A stretch of 64,000 bases of DNA from Spirochaeta thermophila DSM 6192 (GTDB taxonomy: Bacteria > Spirochaetota > Spirochaetia > Winmispirales > Winmispiraceae), in the NCBI RefSeq assembly GCF_000147075.1, contig NC_014484.1:2408646-2472645 (forward strand), in the 5' to 3' direction. Made by a program: the position numbers and the translations under genes. The notes under the pieces were generated by a model. That model had not been told where the DNA came from. It was given only the letters and a program-made list of their open reading frames with translations, and ran no database searches. This document shows, piece after piece, positions 45,521 to 53,874 of the stretch. Within the stretch, counting starts at the first letter, position 1, and each line of letters opens with the position of its first letter.

Positions 45521-46357
45521 CTACACATCGAGTTCCTCCGGGATCCCTCCTATCACCTTTCCCGCCTCGAAGGCCACCAGGAATCCGGAGCCCGGGCGTG
45601 TGAGATCTATCCCCTGTTTCTTGAGGAGGTCTGCGAGATAGTCGGCCTGTTCCACACTGGAGAGTATCCCCATGTAGGTCTTGGAATAAGGAGTACGGGA
45701 GTGGAAGAACTTCACCCCCGCGAAGATGGGTATGTCGTAGAGGAGCTTCTTCTGAAGGGTCTCTGTCTCCAGGATCACGGTCGTTTGAGCCCCCACCTCC
45801 ACCAGACTGGAAGAGACTTCCTGCTCCTTCCCTTCCTCGTTGATACAGAGGAGGAAGACGACTTTCGCCGCCTTCCCCTCCTTCACGAGGGGAACCACAT
45901 CAGCCTGCGCGAGGATGTCACGGAACTCCTCCGGGGAAGAGGAGAGGATCAGCCTGTTTCTGAGGGCCTCCTCCTTGAGGATGCGGGAGAGTTTCGCGAG
46001 CACTTGGAGATACTGAGTCCCCTGATCCGCAGGAAAGAGAAAGCTGAAGAGGAGACGGACCGGTTTTCCATCCACGCTCCCGTACTTCATCCCCTCGGGT
46101 ATGGTGGCCGCGATGATGACCGCATGGGGGAGTCCCTCCATCTTGCAATGGGGGATGGCGATTCCCTCTCCTATTCCCGTGGTGCTCTGCGCCTCTCTCG
46201 CGAGGAGCTCGTTCAGCACCGGCTCCTCCATCTCTCCCGGCACGAGACCCACTTCGCACGCTCTGCGTACCAGTATTTTGAAGAGTTCCTCCTTCTTCTT
46301 GTAGGCCTTCATGTTGAGGAAGATCCCCTCGGGCTTGAGATAGTCGATCACATACAT
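45521..46357 (-). CDS. EIIA(Ntr/Fru)-like PTS protein with extra C-terminal domain
   Basis: The 278-residue protein has an EIIA fructose/nitrogen-type domain at residues 1-150, with the phosphorylated His in GIAIPHCKMEG. The C-terminal roughly 120 residues (KAAKVVFLLCINEEGK to the end) are not a known PTS domain by eye; the pattern of strands and helices (SSVEQADYLADLLKKQGIDL) could be a ferredoxin-like regulatory fold, which is inference. AAGGAGG precedes the ATG. It leads the unit EIIA-dnaX-ybaB-recR-epimerase and could receive phosphate from HPr. Confidence 0.82.
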   Translation of the reverse strand: MYVIDYLKPEGIFLNMKAYKKKEELFKILVRRACEVGLVPGEMEEPVLNELLAREAQSTTGIGEGIAIPHCKMEGLPHAVIIAATIPEGMKYGSVDGKPVRLLFSFLFPADQGTQYLQVLAKLSRILKEEALRNRLILSSSPEEFRDILAQADVVPLVKEGKAAKVVFLLCINEEGKEQEVSSSLVEVGAQTTVILETETLQKKLLYDIPIFAGVKFFHSRTPYSKTYMGILSSVEQADYLADLLKKQGIDLTRPGSGFLVAFEAGKVIGGIPEELDV

Positions 46358-46409
46358 GGCCCCCTCCTTCGAGGTTTCATTTTCCCTCCTGGGAGAAAAA
46401 AATTCAATC

Positions 46410-47552
46410 TCATGCCGAGCCCCGATACGAGAGTTTGAGGACCGGCGGGGGTATGAGTGCGGTGATCACCACCACCAGCACGGTGAGCGAGAACTCCACG
46501 TGGGAGAAGATCCCCCTATCCATGGCCATGGAGGCCACGATGAGGGCCACCTCCCCTCTGGGGATCATCCCCACCCCCACGCGTAGGGCCTGGATCGGGG
46601 AGAATCCCCCCAGGAGCGCACCGCTTCCAGCCCCTATGAGCTTGGTGAAGAGGGCGATGGAGGCGAGGAGCACGATGTAGACCGGATCGCCCGAGATCCC
46701 CTCGATGTAGGTCTCGAGCCCTATGGTGATGAAGAATATCGAGACGAAGAAGCTCTGTCCGAGATCCTCGATTCCCTCGAGGATGGTGCGCCTGAACTCG
46801 GTCTGACTGAGATAGAGTCCGGCGAGATAGGCACCCGTGATCTCCGCGACACCCACCTGTTCCGCCGCCCAGGCGAAGATGAAACACAGGGCGATCCCCA
46901 TGGAAACGACCGCCTTCTCGATGTGAATCCTCCTGGACAGTTCCATGAAGGGCCGGAAGAGGAAGCTCCCCACCAGAAAAGTGACCCCGAAATAGAGGAC
47001 CACCTTCGCGATCACCCAGAGGATGTGCTCCCCCCCTCCATAGATGGCGAACGAAAAGGTGAGGAGGAGGAACCCGATCACGTCGTCGATCACCGCGGCG
47101 GAAAGGATGGTGGTCCCCTCGGGAGAACGGAGACGTTTGAGATCGATGAGGGCCATCACCGTCACACTCACGCTCGTGGCCGTGAGCATGGTCCCCATCA
47201 CCGCCGCCTTCGCCGAGGAAGCCCCGTAGGCGAATTCGAGCCCCATGCCGGCCAGGAAAGGGAGCAACACCCCCCCCAGGGCCACGAGCACGGAGATCCT
47301 TCCCTGCTGGCGCATCTGATCGAGATCGGTCTCGAGTCCTGCGGCGAAAAGCAGGAAGATCACACCGAGCCTCGCCAACCACTGTATGGCCACATCGGCT
47401 TCCAGGAGGTGGAGCCCCGAGGGACCGAGGAGGAGACCCGCGAGGAGCATGCCGAGAACAGGAGGGAGTTTGAGCCTCACGAAGAGAGCCGATCCGTACT
47501 TCGCGAGCACCAGGATCACGGCGAGGTGGACCAGGACGTGTTCGTGGATCAT
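46410..47552 (-). CDS. CPA2-family cation/proton antiporter
   Basis: The 380-residue membrane protein has about twelve helices and CPA2 motifs: LPPVLGMLLAGLLLGPSGL, FAAGLETDLDQM, the unwound-helix region TATSVSVTVMALID and the ion-binding pair in VIDDVIGF (DD). GMIPRGEVALIVA is the conserved segment of the last helices. No TrkA-N domain is attached. ATG 47552 is chosen (GGGGAG 9 nt upstream, protein begins just before helix 1); the open frame extends 32 codons further into the SRP RNA terminator region. It exchanges Na+ or K+ for H+; specificity is unknown. Confidence 0.9.
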   Translation of the reverse strand: MIHEHVLVHLAVILVLAKYGSALFVRLKLPPVLGMLLAGLLLGPSGLHLLEADVAIQWLARLGVIFLLFAAGLETDLDQMRQQGRISVLVALGGVLLPFLAGMGLEFAYGASSAKAAVMGTMLTATSVSVTVMALIDLKRLRSPEGTTILSAAVIDDVIGFLLLTFSFAIYGGGEHILWVIAKVVLYFGVTFLVGSFLFRPFMELSRRIHIEKAVVSMGIALCFIFAWAAEQVGVAEITGAYLAGLYLSQTEFRRTILEGIEDLGQSFFVSIFFITIGLETYIEGISGDPVYIVLLASIALFTKLIGAGSGALLGGFSPIQALRVGVGMIPRGEVALIVASMAMDRGIFSHVEFSLTVLVVVITALIPPPVLKLSYRGSA

Positions 47553-47625
47553 CCGCGTATACTCCCCACTCGTTTCCCCTATCGTAAAAGAAAAGGGCGG
47601 GGAAAGTGAAGGAGGCAAAAAAAAA

Positions 47626-47724
47626 CCTGCCAGGCGTACCGTACACACGGGAGCAGCTCCTACCGCTGCTTCCTCCCGGACCTGACGGGGTTCGGAGCGC
47701 TCACGTCATACAGGGCCTGACAGG
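47626..47724 (-). ncRNA. ffs: Signal recognition particle RNA (4.5S type) with terminator
   Basis: The minus strand carries the conserved SRP core GTCAGGTCCGGGAGGAAGC (domain IV tetraloop GGAA-type and asymmetric loop). The ends pair (CCTGTCAGGC with GCCTGGCAGG), giving a single hairpin of about 99 nt. Nine T residues follow directly (47625-47617), acting as the terminator. It lacks the Alu domain of Bacillus SRP RNA. It is transcribed with tRNA-Ser(GGA), which ends 4 nt upstream. Confidence 0.95.
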
Positions 47725-47727
47725 TAG

Positions 47728-47816
<89 letters not shown>

Positions 47817-47826
47817 ACGGATACTC

Positions 47827-47855
47827 ACTATACCCAACTTGCAGGGGAAGATCAA
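47827..47855 (-). promoter_or_regulatory. Promoter for tRNA-Ser(GGA)-ffs
   Basis: On the minus strand TTGATC (47855-47850), 17 bp and TATAGT (47832-47827) precede the tRNA by 10 nt. It lies after the terminator of the upstream tRNA group, so the array has two transcription units. Confidence 0.72.
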
Positions 47856-47931
47856 GGAGAGAGTATACGAGGAGTCCACAGGAAATTCCCTCGATGTATC
47901 CCCGCTTTCCCCAAGTTTTCCACACGGTGAG

Positions 47932-47958
47932 AAAAAAACGGCTGCCTCACGGCAGCCG
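47932..47958 (-). terminator. Intrinsic terminator after tRNA-Ser(CGA)
   Basis: On the minus strand CGGCTGCC GTGA GGCAGCCG forms an 8-bp perfect stem with a tetraloop, followed by seven T (47938-47932). It ends the four-tRNA transcript. Confidence 0.9.
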
Positions 47959-47961
47959 GTC

Positions 47962-48049
47962 CGGAGAGGGAGGGATTCGAACCCTCGGTACCGCAGCGCG
48001 GTACAACGGATTTCGAGTCCGCCCGATTCAACCACTCTCGCACCTCTCC
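47962..48049 (-). tRNA. tRNA-Ser(CGA)
   Basis: The 88-nt tRNA has acceptor stem GGAGAGG/CCTCTCC, long variable arm, discriminator G and anticodon CGA in loop CTCGAAA. CCA is not encoded. It decodes UCG. Confidence 0.96.
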
Positions 48050-48065
48050 AGATCAAAAAGACATA

Positions 48066-48139
48066 TGTGCCCAAGAGGACTCGAACCTCTGACCTTTAGA
48101 TCCGCAATCTAACGCTCTATCCAGCTGAGCTATGGGCAC
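48066..48139 (-). tRNA. tRNA-Arg with anticodon GCG
   Basis: The 74-nt tRNA has acceptor GTGCCCA/TGGGCAC, discriminator A, D-loop with A20 (GGATA, an arginine identity base) and anticodon stem-loop TTAGA TTGCGGA TCTAA. The anticodon reads GCG, not the usual bacterial ACG that is edited to ICG. CCA is not encoded. The acceptor stem is extended by ACATAT/ATATGT flanks in the precursor. Confidence 0.92.
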
Positions 48140-48156
48140 ATATGTGAAACGATAGG

Positions 48157-48245
48157 CGGAGAGGGAGGGATTCGAACCCTCGGTACCCGGTTAAGGGTAC
48201 AACTCCTTAGCAGGGAGCCCGATTCGACCACTCTCGCACCTCTCC
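48157..48245 (-). tRNA. tRNA-Ser(GCT)
   Basis: The 89-nt tRNA has acceptor GGAGAGG/CCTCTCC, long variable arm, discriminator G and anticodon GCT in loop CTGCTAA. It decodes AGC/AGU. Confidence 0.96.
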
Positions 48246-48260
48246 ACATTTTCCCACAAC

Positions 48261-48345
48261 CGGAGAGGGTGGGATTCGAACCCACGGAGCCTTACGGCTC
48301 AACGGTTTTCAAGACCGCCTCCTTAAACCGCTCGGACACCTCTCC
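48261..48345 (-). tRNA. tRNA-Ser(TGA)
   Basis: The 85-nt tRNA has acceptor GGAGAGG/CCTCTCC, long variable arm, discriminator G and anticodon TGA in loop CTTGAAA. It is the first gene after the array promoter and decodes UCA (and probably other UCN). Confidence 0.96.
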
Positions 48346-48360
48346 TTGACGTGGTATATA

Positions 48361-48389
48361 ACTATAGTGAATCGTCCCCACCTTGTCAA
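48361..48389 (-). promoter_or_regulatory. Strong promoter of the four-tRNA unit
   Basis: On the minus strand TTGACA (48389-48384), 17 bp and TATAGT (48366-48361): 11 of 12 consensus matches. The tRNA-Ser(TGA) 5' end is about 9 nt after the expected start. Confidence 0.82.
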
Positions 48390-48415
48390 CATGCCCCATC
48401 GAAACAGGACAACAT

Positions 48416-48916
48416 CTAAAACCTTATTATGTCTTGAAATGTATATCTCATCCCCAGCGAGAGATACGGCGTCTCCTGCCAGACTCCCACGAGCTCGAGG
48501 GAGATGTTCCGCCACATGAGGGCCGCTTCACCGACCACCCCGGAAAAGAGCCCCTGGTTGTGGTGGAAGCGGAATCCTCCTCCCAGATCGAGAGCGAGCA
48601 CTTCCCAGATCTGGAATCGGACTCCCAAGGAAGATTGGATCCAGAGTGGACTCATCTCGTAGAAGGGGAGCAGCGGATAGAGTCCCACGCGGGCCCTCGC
48701 ATAGCTTCCGAACCAGGAGGAGAGCCCTACCTCGAGGTCGCCACCGAAGTCCAGAGAAGAAAAGGCGATCGGCACCAGGGAGCGAGCATTTTCTTCGATG
48801 AATGGGAAATACGCGAGAGAGGAGGAGAGCCCCATCCACAGGTCGAGGCTCCTCACGGGCTCACCCCCCCACAACACCCCTCCACAGAGGAGGGAAAGGA
48901 CCAACCACCGTCTCAT
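48416..48916 (-). CDS. Small exported beta-rich protein, probably outer-membrane barrel
   Basis: The 166-residue product has a signal peptide (MRRWLVLSLLCGGVLWGGE) and alternating amphipathic strands (DLWMGLSSSLAYFPFIEE, DFGGDLEVGLSSWFGSYARARVGLYPLL, LGMRYTFQDIIRF), ending in Phe as outer-membrane proteins do. The start ATG 48916 lies 7 nt after a TATAGT element and lacks a clear Shine-Dalgarno at normal distance. It follows the Lol-like permeases by 44 bp and may belong to that system. The family is unknown. Confidence 0.72.
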   Translation of the reverse strand: MRRWLVLSLLCGGVLWGGEPVRSLDLWMGLSSSLAYFPFIEENARSLVPIAFSSLDFGGDLEVGLSSWFGSYARARVGLYPLLPFYEMSPLWIQSSLGVRFQIWEVLALDLGGGFRFHHNQGLFSGVVGEAALMWRNISLELVGVWQETPYLSLGMRYTFQDIIRF

Positions 48917-48923
48917 ACCCTTA

Positions 48924-48929
48924 ACTATA
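48924..48929 (-). promoter_or_regulatory. -10 element before the small barrel gene, leaderless type
   Basis: TATAGT (48929-48924) ends 7 nt before ATG 48916. The best -35 at 17 bp is TGGAAC (3 of 6), so the promoter is only moderately supported. Confidence 0.35.
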
Positions 48930-48960
48930 CTCCTTTTTCCCCACCGGTTCCACGCCCGTA

Positions 48961-50190
48961 TCATCTCACCTCGCGAAGCGCCTCGGCGATCACCAACCGA
49001 GAGGCCCGGCGAGACGGGAGCACGGCGGCCACCCACGAAAGGAGGGAGGTGAATCCCCCTGCGATGAGGAAATCATACCACCTGTAGTCCCCATAGAAGC
49101 GGGTACCAAACGGCATGGGAAGATCCGAGGGGAGATACTTCGAGACGTCGAGCCCCTGTGTGCTGAGATACCAGACCGCCCCCGCACTCAGGATCCATCC
49201 CAGGATCGTCCCTCCAACCGCAAGCACCGACGCCTCCGACAGGATCATGCCCCGCAGGGTAGCCCTCCTCATACCCATGGCCCTGAGCGTGGCGAACTCC
49301 CGCGTCCGTTCATAGACCGACATGGAAAACGAATTGAGGATATTCGCCCCTGTGAGTATGAAGAGGATCGCAAGGAACACCACAAAGGATCCGGAATCCG
49401 CCTGTACCGCGGCCACGAGGGCCTTGGCGAACTCCTCCCATCGATAGGCACGGTAGGGACTCCCCTCCAGGGCAGAGGAGACGAGCAGGAGCCCCTTCTC
49501 GACCGGAAGTGGAGGCTCGAGGCGGATCACCAGGTGCGTGACGCCGTCCCCCATATCCAGGAGTCGCTGGAGGCTCTCGAGATCCATGAAGGCCATGTTC
49601 CTGTCCATCACCGGATACCCGAAGGAGAACAGCCCCTGCACCGGAAACACGTCCACGTTCTCCACGCCATAACGGTCCATCACCCTCACCGCGATGGGAT
49701 CCCCCACACCCACACCGAGTCGGTCCGCAAGCTCCTTTCCCAGAAGGAGACCGGACCGGCCCACAAGGAAGGCCCCCTCCACCACTGCCCCCTCTATGGT
49801 GGTGAGGCGGGCCTCCTCCGGGGGATCTATCCCCCTCAGGCGCACGTACACCTGCCTCCCCCTCCATGAGAGCCGGGCGGGGACTTCGATCCTCCCCGCC
49901 GCCACCGCCACTCCGGGGAGAGAGGCGAGGCGTGCCCTCCACCCGCGGTAGTCCTCGATCGAATACTCCAGGGGGGTACGCACCTCCTCCTCCAGGAAGT
50001 CGGGATGGTAGACCTGGATGTGTCCGGTGTCGAAATCGATGATATTCCTGTACACGGTGGTGAAGTAGCCCCTCACCCACCCCATCCCGAAGATGAGAAG
50101 GGCGGTCCCAATGGAGAGCCCGAGGAGCATGAGGATGCTCCTCCTCCTGTTTCGAAGCACATTACGGTAGCCGAGCCACATGAGGTACAT
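48961..50190 (-). CDS. LolC/E-MacB-type ABC transporter permease (2)
   Basis: The 409-residue permease has an N-terminal helix (about 18-38, ILMLLGLSIGTALLIFGMGWV), a large periplasmic domain (40-270) and three C-terminal helices (SFVVFLAILFILTGANILNSF and beyond), with the FtsX-domain motif YERTREFATLRAMGMRRATL. It would form the heterodimeric membrane part with the upstream permease and the LolD-like ATPase. ATG 50190 has AGGAGG upstream. Confidence 0.88.
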   Translation of the reverse strand: MYLMWLGYRNVLRNRRRSILMLLGLSIGTALLIFGMGWVRGYFTTVYRNIIDFDTGHIQVYHPDFLEEEVRTPLEYSIEDYRGWRARLASLPGVAVAAGRIEVPARLSWRGRQVYVRLRGIDPPEEARLTTIEGAVVEGAFLVGRSGLLLGKELADRLGVGVGDPIAVRVMDRYGVENVDVFPVQGLFSFGYPVMDRNMAFMDLESLQRLLDMGDGVTHLVIRLEPPLPVEKGLLLVSSALEGSPYRAYRWEEFAKALVAAVQADSGSFVVFLAILFILTGANILNSFSMSVYERTREFATLRAMGMRRATLRGMILSEASVLAVGGTILGWILSAGAVWYLSTQGLDVSKYLPSDLPMPFGTRFYGDYRWYDFLIAGGFTSLLSWVAAVLPSRRASRLVIAEALREVR

Positions 50191-50200
50191 GATTCCCCTC

Positions 50201-51400
50201 CTATACGTGCGTGAGGGCTTCGTACACGCCCTTCCTCGCCACCACACCCGCTGCATAGAGGGCCGAGAGCACGGCGAGGAGCAGGCCGCTCGCCACGTTG
50301 AGGGCCGCATTCTGCGCGGTGAGGGCGAAGGTATAGCTCCCCCCGACGAGGACCTCGGAGAGCCCCTCCATGGACGAGATGGGATGCGAGGCAAAGTAGA
50401 GCACCACGGGGACACCGATCCCCATGCCGAGGAACGTCCCCGCAATCCCGTAGAAGAGCCCCTCGAGAGCGATGATCCCCACGAGCCCCCTCCTGGTGAG
50501 GCCTATGGCCCTGAGCGTGCCGAACTCGCGTATCCTGTCGAAGGCATTCATGAGTACCGCGTTGACCACGAGGGAGGCCCCCACCACCAGCACCGTGAGA
50601 TTCATGAACAGCACGACGATATCGAAGAGCGTGATGAAGATCACGAGCGACCCCTGGAGTTCCTTCCAGGTCCAGGCCTCGGCTCCCCACCGATCCAACA
50701 GGGGAGCAATCCCTGCCTTCACCGCATCCGCATCCTCAGGATCCTCACAGACCACACGAATCTCGGTCACCTCGGAGATCCCAAGGAGTTCCTGGGCCGC
50801 CTCCCGCGAAACGAAGACCATCCGCTCGTCAAAGGAGGTGGAGTCCGTGGAGAAGAGCCCCTCCACCACGAAGGCGAGATAGTACGGCTCACCGAGCGGC
50901 CCTTCGGAGAGGAGGAAGACCTCGTCCCCCCGCCCCACCCCCAAAAGACGGGCCATCCGCCTGGAGATCACCACCCCGGTCTTCCTGGAGAGGAAACGTC
51001 CCTCCAGGTCTTCCCTCACCCGAGGATAGAACCCTGTGTCGGGATCGAGCCCCACCCCTTCCACCATCACGTGCCGACCCTCGCTACCGATGAGCACAGC
51101 CCCAAAACGGATCATAGCCTCGACCCGAACCACACCCGCCTTCCTCTCAAGAGCGGGCATGATATCCGGAGACACGAGGATCGAAAGATCATACGGATTG
51201 AGCGATTCCCGGTACCCTTTCCCGGTGATCTGCAGATGTCCGGTTTCCTCGGTGAGAGAGGCGAAGAACCTCACCCGCATTCCTTCCAGCATTCCCCCCA
51301 ACACCTGGAGGGCGGCCACAGCGATGGCCACCGCCGCGACGATGAGCACGGTGCGCCTCTTGTGCCGCAGGAGCGAGAGTGCCGCCATCTTAAGGAACAT
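50201..51400 (-). CDS. LolC/E-MacB-type ABC transporter permease (1)
   Basis: The 399-residue permease shares the FtsX layout: N-terminal helix (RRTVLIVAAVAIAVAALQVLGG), periplasmic domain, then three helices with the motif FDRIREFGTLRAIGLTRRGL. The order ATPase-permease-permease and the paired FtsX permeases resemble lipoprotein-releasing Lol complexes. GGGAGG precedes ATG 51400. It overlaps the ATPase gene by 11 bases. Confidence 0.88.
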   Translation of the reverse strand: MFLKMAALSLLRHKRRTVLIVAAVAIAVAALQVLGGMLEGMRVRFFASLTEETGHLQITGKGYRESLNPYDLSILVSPDIMPALERKAGVVRVEAMIRFGAVLIGSEGRHVMVEGVGLDPDTGFYPRVREDLEGRFLSRKTGVVISRRMARLLGVGRGDEVFLLSEGPLGEPYYLAFVVEGLFSTDSTSFDERMVFVSREAAQELLGISEVTEIRVVCEDPEDADAVKAGIAPLLDRWGAEAWTWKELQGSLVIFITLFDIVVLFMNLTVLVVGASLVVNAVLMNAFDRIREFGTLRAIGLTRRGLVGIIALEGLFYGIAGTFLGMGIGVPVVLYFASHPISSMEGLSEVLVGGSYTFALTAQNAALNVASGLLLAVLSALYAAGVVARKGVYEALTHV

Positions 51401-52067
51401 CGTGGATCCTCCCGTCCTTCAGGTGAACGACCCTTTCCGCGAACCGCATGGTCTCGTGGTCATGCGTCGAAAAGATGAAGGTGACCCCCTCCTCCCGATT
51501 GAGGCGACGCATCTCTTCGAGAATCCCCTTTCCGGTCTCGGAATCGAGATTGGCCGTGGGCTCGTCTGCGATGACGAGACGGGGGTTGTGGACGAGCGCC
51601 CTGGCGATCGCCACCCGCTGCCGCTGTCCCCCAGAAAGCTCGTCCGGCCGGTGGGAAGCGTACTCGGAAAGTCCCACGAGGGCGAGGAGCTCCTCGACCC
51701 TCCTCTTCCTCTCATCCCTCGGCCGTCTCTTGAGCACGAGGGGGATCTCCACGTTCTCCGCCACGGTGAGCACCGGTATGAGGTTGAAACTCTGAAAGAT
51801 GAATCCTATGTGCTCCCTCCTCATCCGAGCCTCCTCGTCGTCCGAGAGCCCCGCCACGTCGGTGCCGTCAAACAACACACGTCCCGAGGTGGGTCTATCG
51901 ATACACCCCACGATGTTGAGAAGGGTGGTCTTCCCGCATCCGGAGGGACCCATCAGGGCCACGAACTCCCCCTGGGCGATCTCCAGACTCACTCCCCTCA
52001 GTGCATGCACCACCGTCCTTCCAAGGTGATAGTCCTTGTGCACCTCGTAAAGCTCTACGAGCGCCAT
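51390..52067 (-). CDS. LolD/MacB-type ABC transporter ATPase
   Basis: The 225-residue ATPase has Walker A GPSGCGKT, Q-loop IGFIFQSFNLIP, signature LSGGQRQRVAIARAL, Walker B VIADEPTANLDSETG and H-loop FSTHD. These match the LolD/FtsE/MacB group. ATG 52067 has GGAGGT 6 nt upstream; the open frame upstream belongs to the barrel gene. It drives the two FtsX-type permeases encoded next. Confidence 0.92.
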   Translation of the reverse strand: MALVELYEVHKDYHLGRTVVHALRGVSLEIAQGEFVALMGPSGCGKTTLLNIVGCIDRPTSGRVLFDGTDVAGLSDDEEARMRREHIGFIFQSFNLIPVLTVAENVEIPLVLKRRPRDERKRRVEELLALVGLSEYASHRPDELSGGQRQRVAIARALVHNPRLVIADEPTANLDSETGKGILEEMRRLNREEGVTFIFSTHDHETMRFAERVVHLKDGRIHDVP

Positions 52068-52083
52068 GTGGAAACCTCCTGAT

Positions 52084-53111
52084 CTAGAAGTGGATACGCA
52101 TCCCGCACTCGAGACGCAACGCCTCGGGGTGTCTCCCGTACCACGAGTCCTCTCCTCCCCACACCCACCCCACCCGTACCCAGTCCTCCACCCCACCCGA
52201 CACCCGCCCCCCCGCCCCGGGCCTCACCCCCACCTCCCCCCACCCCATCCCGCTCCCGTCACCGGCCGCGCACACCCCTCCCCCCTTCACCCATCCCCAC
52301 TCCTCCACCTCCACCCCCACCTCCCCCTGCACGCTCCACCCCTCCCTGTACTCCCCCAGCACCCCCTCCTCCTGCCACACCCCCTCGCCCACCACACTCA
52401 CCGTCCCCCACCCCAGCCCCGCACCCACTCCAACGACCCCGCCCCCAGCCACGCCCCCTCCACCCCCTCCCACGCCACCTCCACCGCCCCCACCACCTCC
52501 CCGACCCCCACACTCACCCATCCACCCGGCCGCTCCACCTCATCCTCCCTCCACACCACACTCACCCCCACCTCAGCCACATCTCCCACCCACCCATCCA
52601 CCATCCCCGCCCACACGAGCCGTTCCTCCACCCCATCCCCCTCCCTCATCCCCACGAACCCCGCACCCCACACCCCGGCCCCCCTGGACACCCGCACCCC
52701 CACCCCATCCACCCCCACCGCATCCTCACCCCGCCAACGGTGGAGCCCATCCACGGGGTGCACCCCGTAGCACACCCCGAGCGGCACCACCTGCCTCCCC
52801 ACCCGGACGGCACCCCACTCCCCCACCCCCTGCTCCACATACCCCTCGTAGAGGACCACCTCCCCCTCCCACCCCCCCACATCGTCCGCCATCCCCTCCA
52901 CACCCACAAGCACCACCCCTCTTCCCCCCTCATCCCCAAGCTCCACCCTCACCCTCCCCTCCATCCCCTTCTCCAACCACTCCTCACCCAACCAGTCCTC
53001 CACCCACTCCCGTGCCCGCACATACCCGAACACCCCCTCGAGCGATCCGGAGACCACCTGCCCCCAGAGAAGCCCCCCGACCAGAAACCACGGCACCACC
53101 AATCGCCTCAT
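52084..53111 (-). pseudogene. Outer-membrane beta-barrel protein gene interrupted by a frameshift
   Basis: The N-terminal reading frame starts at ATG 53111 (AGGAGGT upstream) with a signal peptide (MRRLVVPWFLVGGLLWGQ) and runs to a stop at 52398-52400. The -1 frame then continues with barrel-like strands (LGWGTVSVVGEGVW) to a stop at 52084-52086, ending in ECGMRIHF with the C-terminal Phe typical of outer-membrane proteins. The switch falls at about 52400-52445, which contains runs of 4 and 5 G. The combined product would be about 340 residues. Possible causes are a real mutation, slippage-based phase variation, programmed -1 frameshifting or a sequencing error. The last codon lies 17 bp before the LolD start, so the second frame is the original gene end. 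Confidence 0.75.
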
Positions 53112-53121
53112 ACCACACCTC

Positions 53122-53874
53122 CTATCTCGTGAGCCCTCCAAGCGAAAAACGCTCATCCGGAAGCCCCTCCACCGCCTCCATGGTGCGCACCTCCACCACC
53201 GAGTAGGCCCCCTCCTGTTCCAGGGACTCCACCCGCCAGCGCGTCGGCCGCACCCTCCCCGCCACATCCTTGAGACCCGAGAACCACAACACCTTAAGAA
53301 GAAACCCCGACTTGGAGTAGAACTCCATTTTCCAGGGGATGGCCCCCTCCTTCACGATCCAGACCCGCAACCTCCCGTAGGGCGCAGCCCTGTGCGCCGC
53401 CTTCGCATCCACCACATACGCCTCCACGATCCCCAGTTCGGGATGCTCCACCCGTTCCGTCCCCGCGAGCACGGCAGTATAGTCGTCCGAGTACTGAGGA
53501 TCGCTCACATCGTGATTGGAGAAGAGACTCCCCTGGAACGAAGCCGTAGCAGAGAGCCGGACCGCTCGCCGCGACCCCGCGTGTGGATTGAACATCCACA
53601 ACGCCCCCTCCTTCTGAAGGAAGCGGAGCCCCTTCGACCGGGCAGGCTCCATGATCTCCATCAACGTCCCCACCCCCTCCTTGTACCACGCCTCGAAGAC
53701 CATGGGCGCCGGATCCCTTCTGTCCGGATAGTCGGTCTCGAGCGAGAAGACCGCATGGTACTCCGGAGGGGCGATCGCCCGCTCCATCTCCCTGAGGAGG
53801 CGATCCGCCTCCCCTTCCTGTGCACCCAGCGTCGCCACCCCCACGAACGAGAGCAGGACCATCATCCATCTCAT
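53122..53874 (-). CDS. LolA-like outer-membrane lipoprotein-sorting family protein
   Basis: The 250-residue exported protein has a signal peptide (to about residue 18) and a beta-sheet domain with motifs of the spirochaetal/proteobacterial LolA-like family found beside FtsX/MMPL transporters (MVFEAWYKEGVGTLMEIMEPARSKGLRFLQKEGALWMFNP, TARWRV-like VRPTRWRVES). It probably carries a lipid or lipoprotein from the ABC permeases toward the barrel protein. It overlaps the regulator gene by 4 bases. Confidence 0.82.
   Translation of the reverse strand: MRWMMVLLSFVGVATLGAQEGEADRLLREMERAIAPPEYHAVFSLETDYPDRRDPAPMVFEAWYKEGVGTLMEIMEPARSKGLRFLQKEGALWMFNPHAGSRRAVRLSATASFQGSLFSNHDVSDPQYSDDYTAVLAGTERVEHPELGIVEAYVVDAKAAHRAAPYGRLRVWIVKEGAIPWKMEFYSKSGFLLKVLWFSGLKDVAGRVRPTRWRVESLEQEGAYSVVEVRTMEAVEGLPDERFSLGGLTR

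Noticed and set aside
46375..46405. Hairpin with A/T-run between the antiporter and EIIA-like genes
   Set aside because: The stem is only 4-5 bp with a tiny loop, and the T-run precedes rather than follows it on the minus strand.
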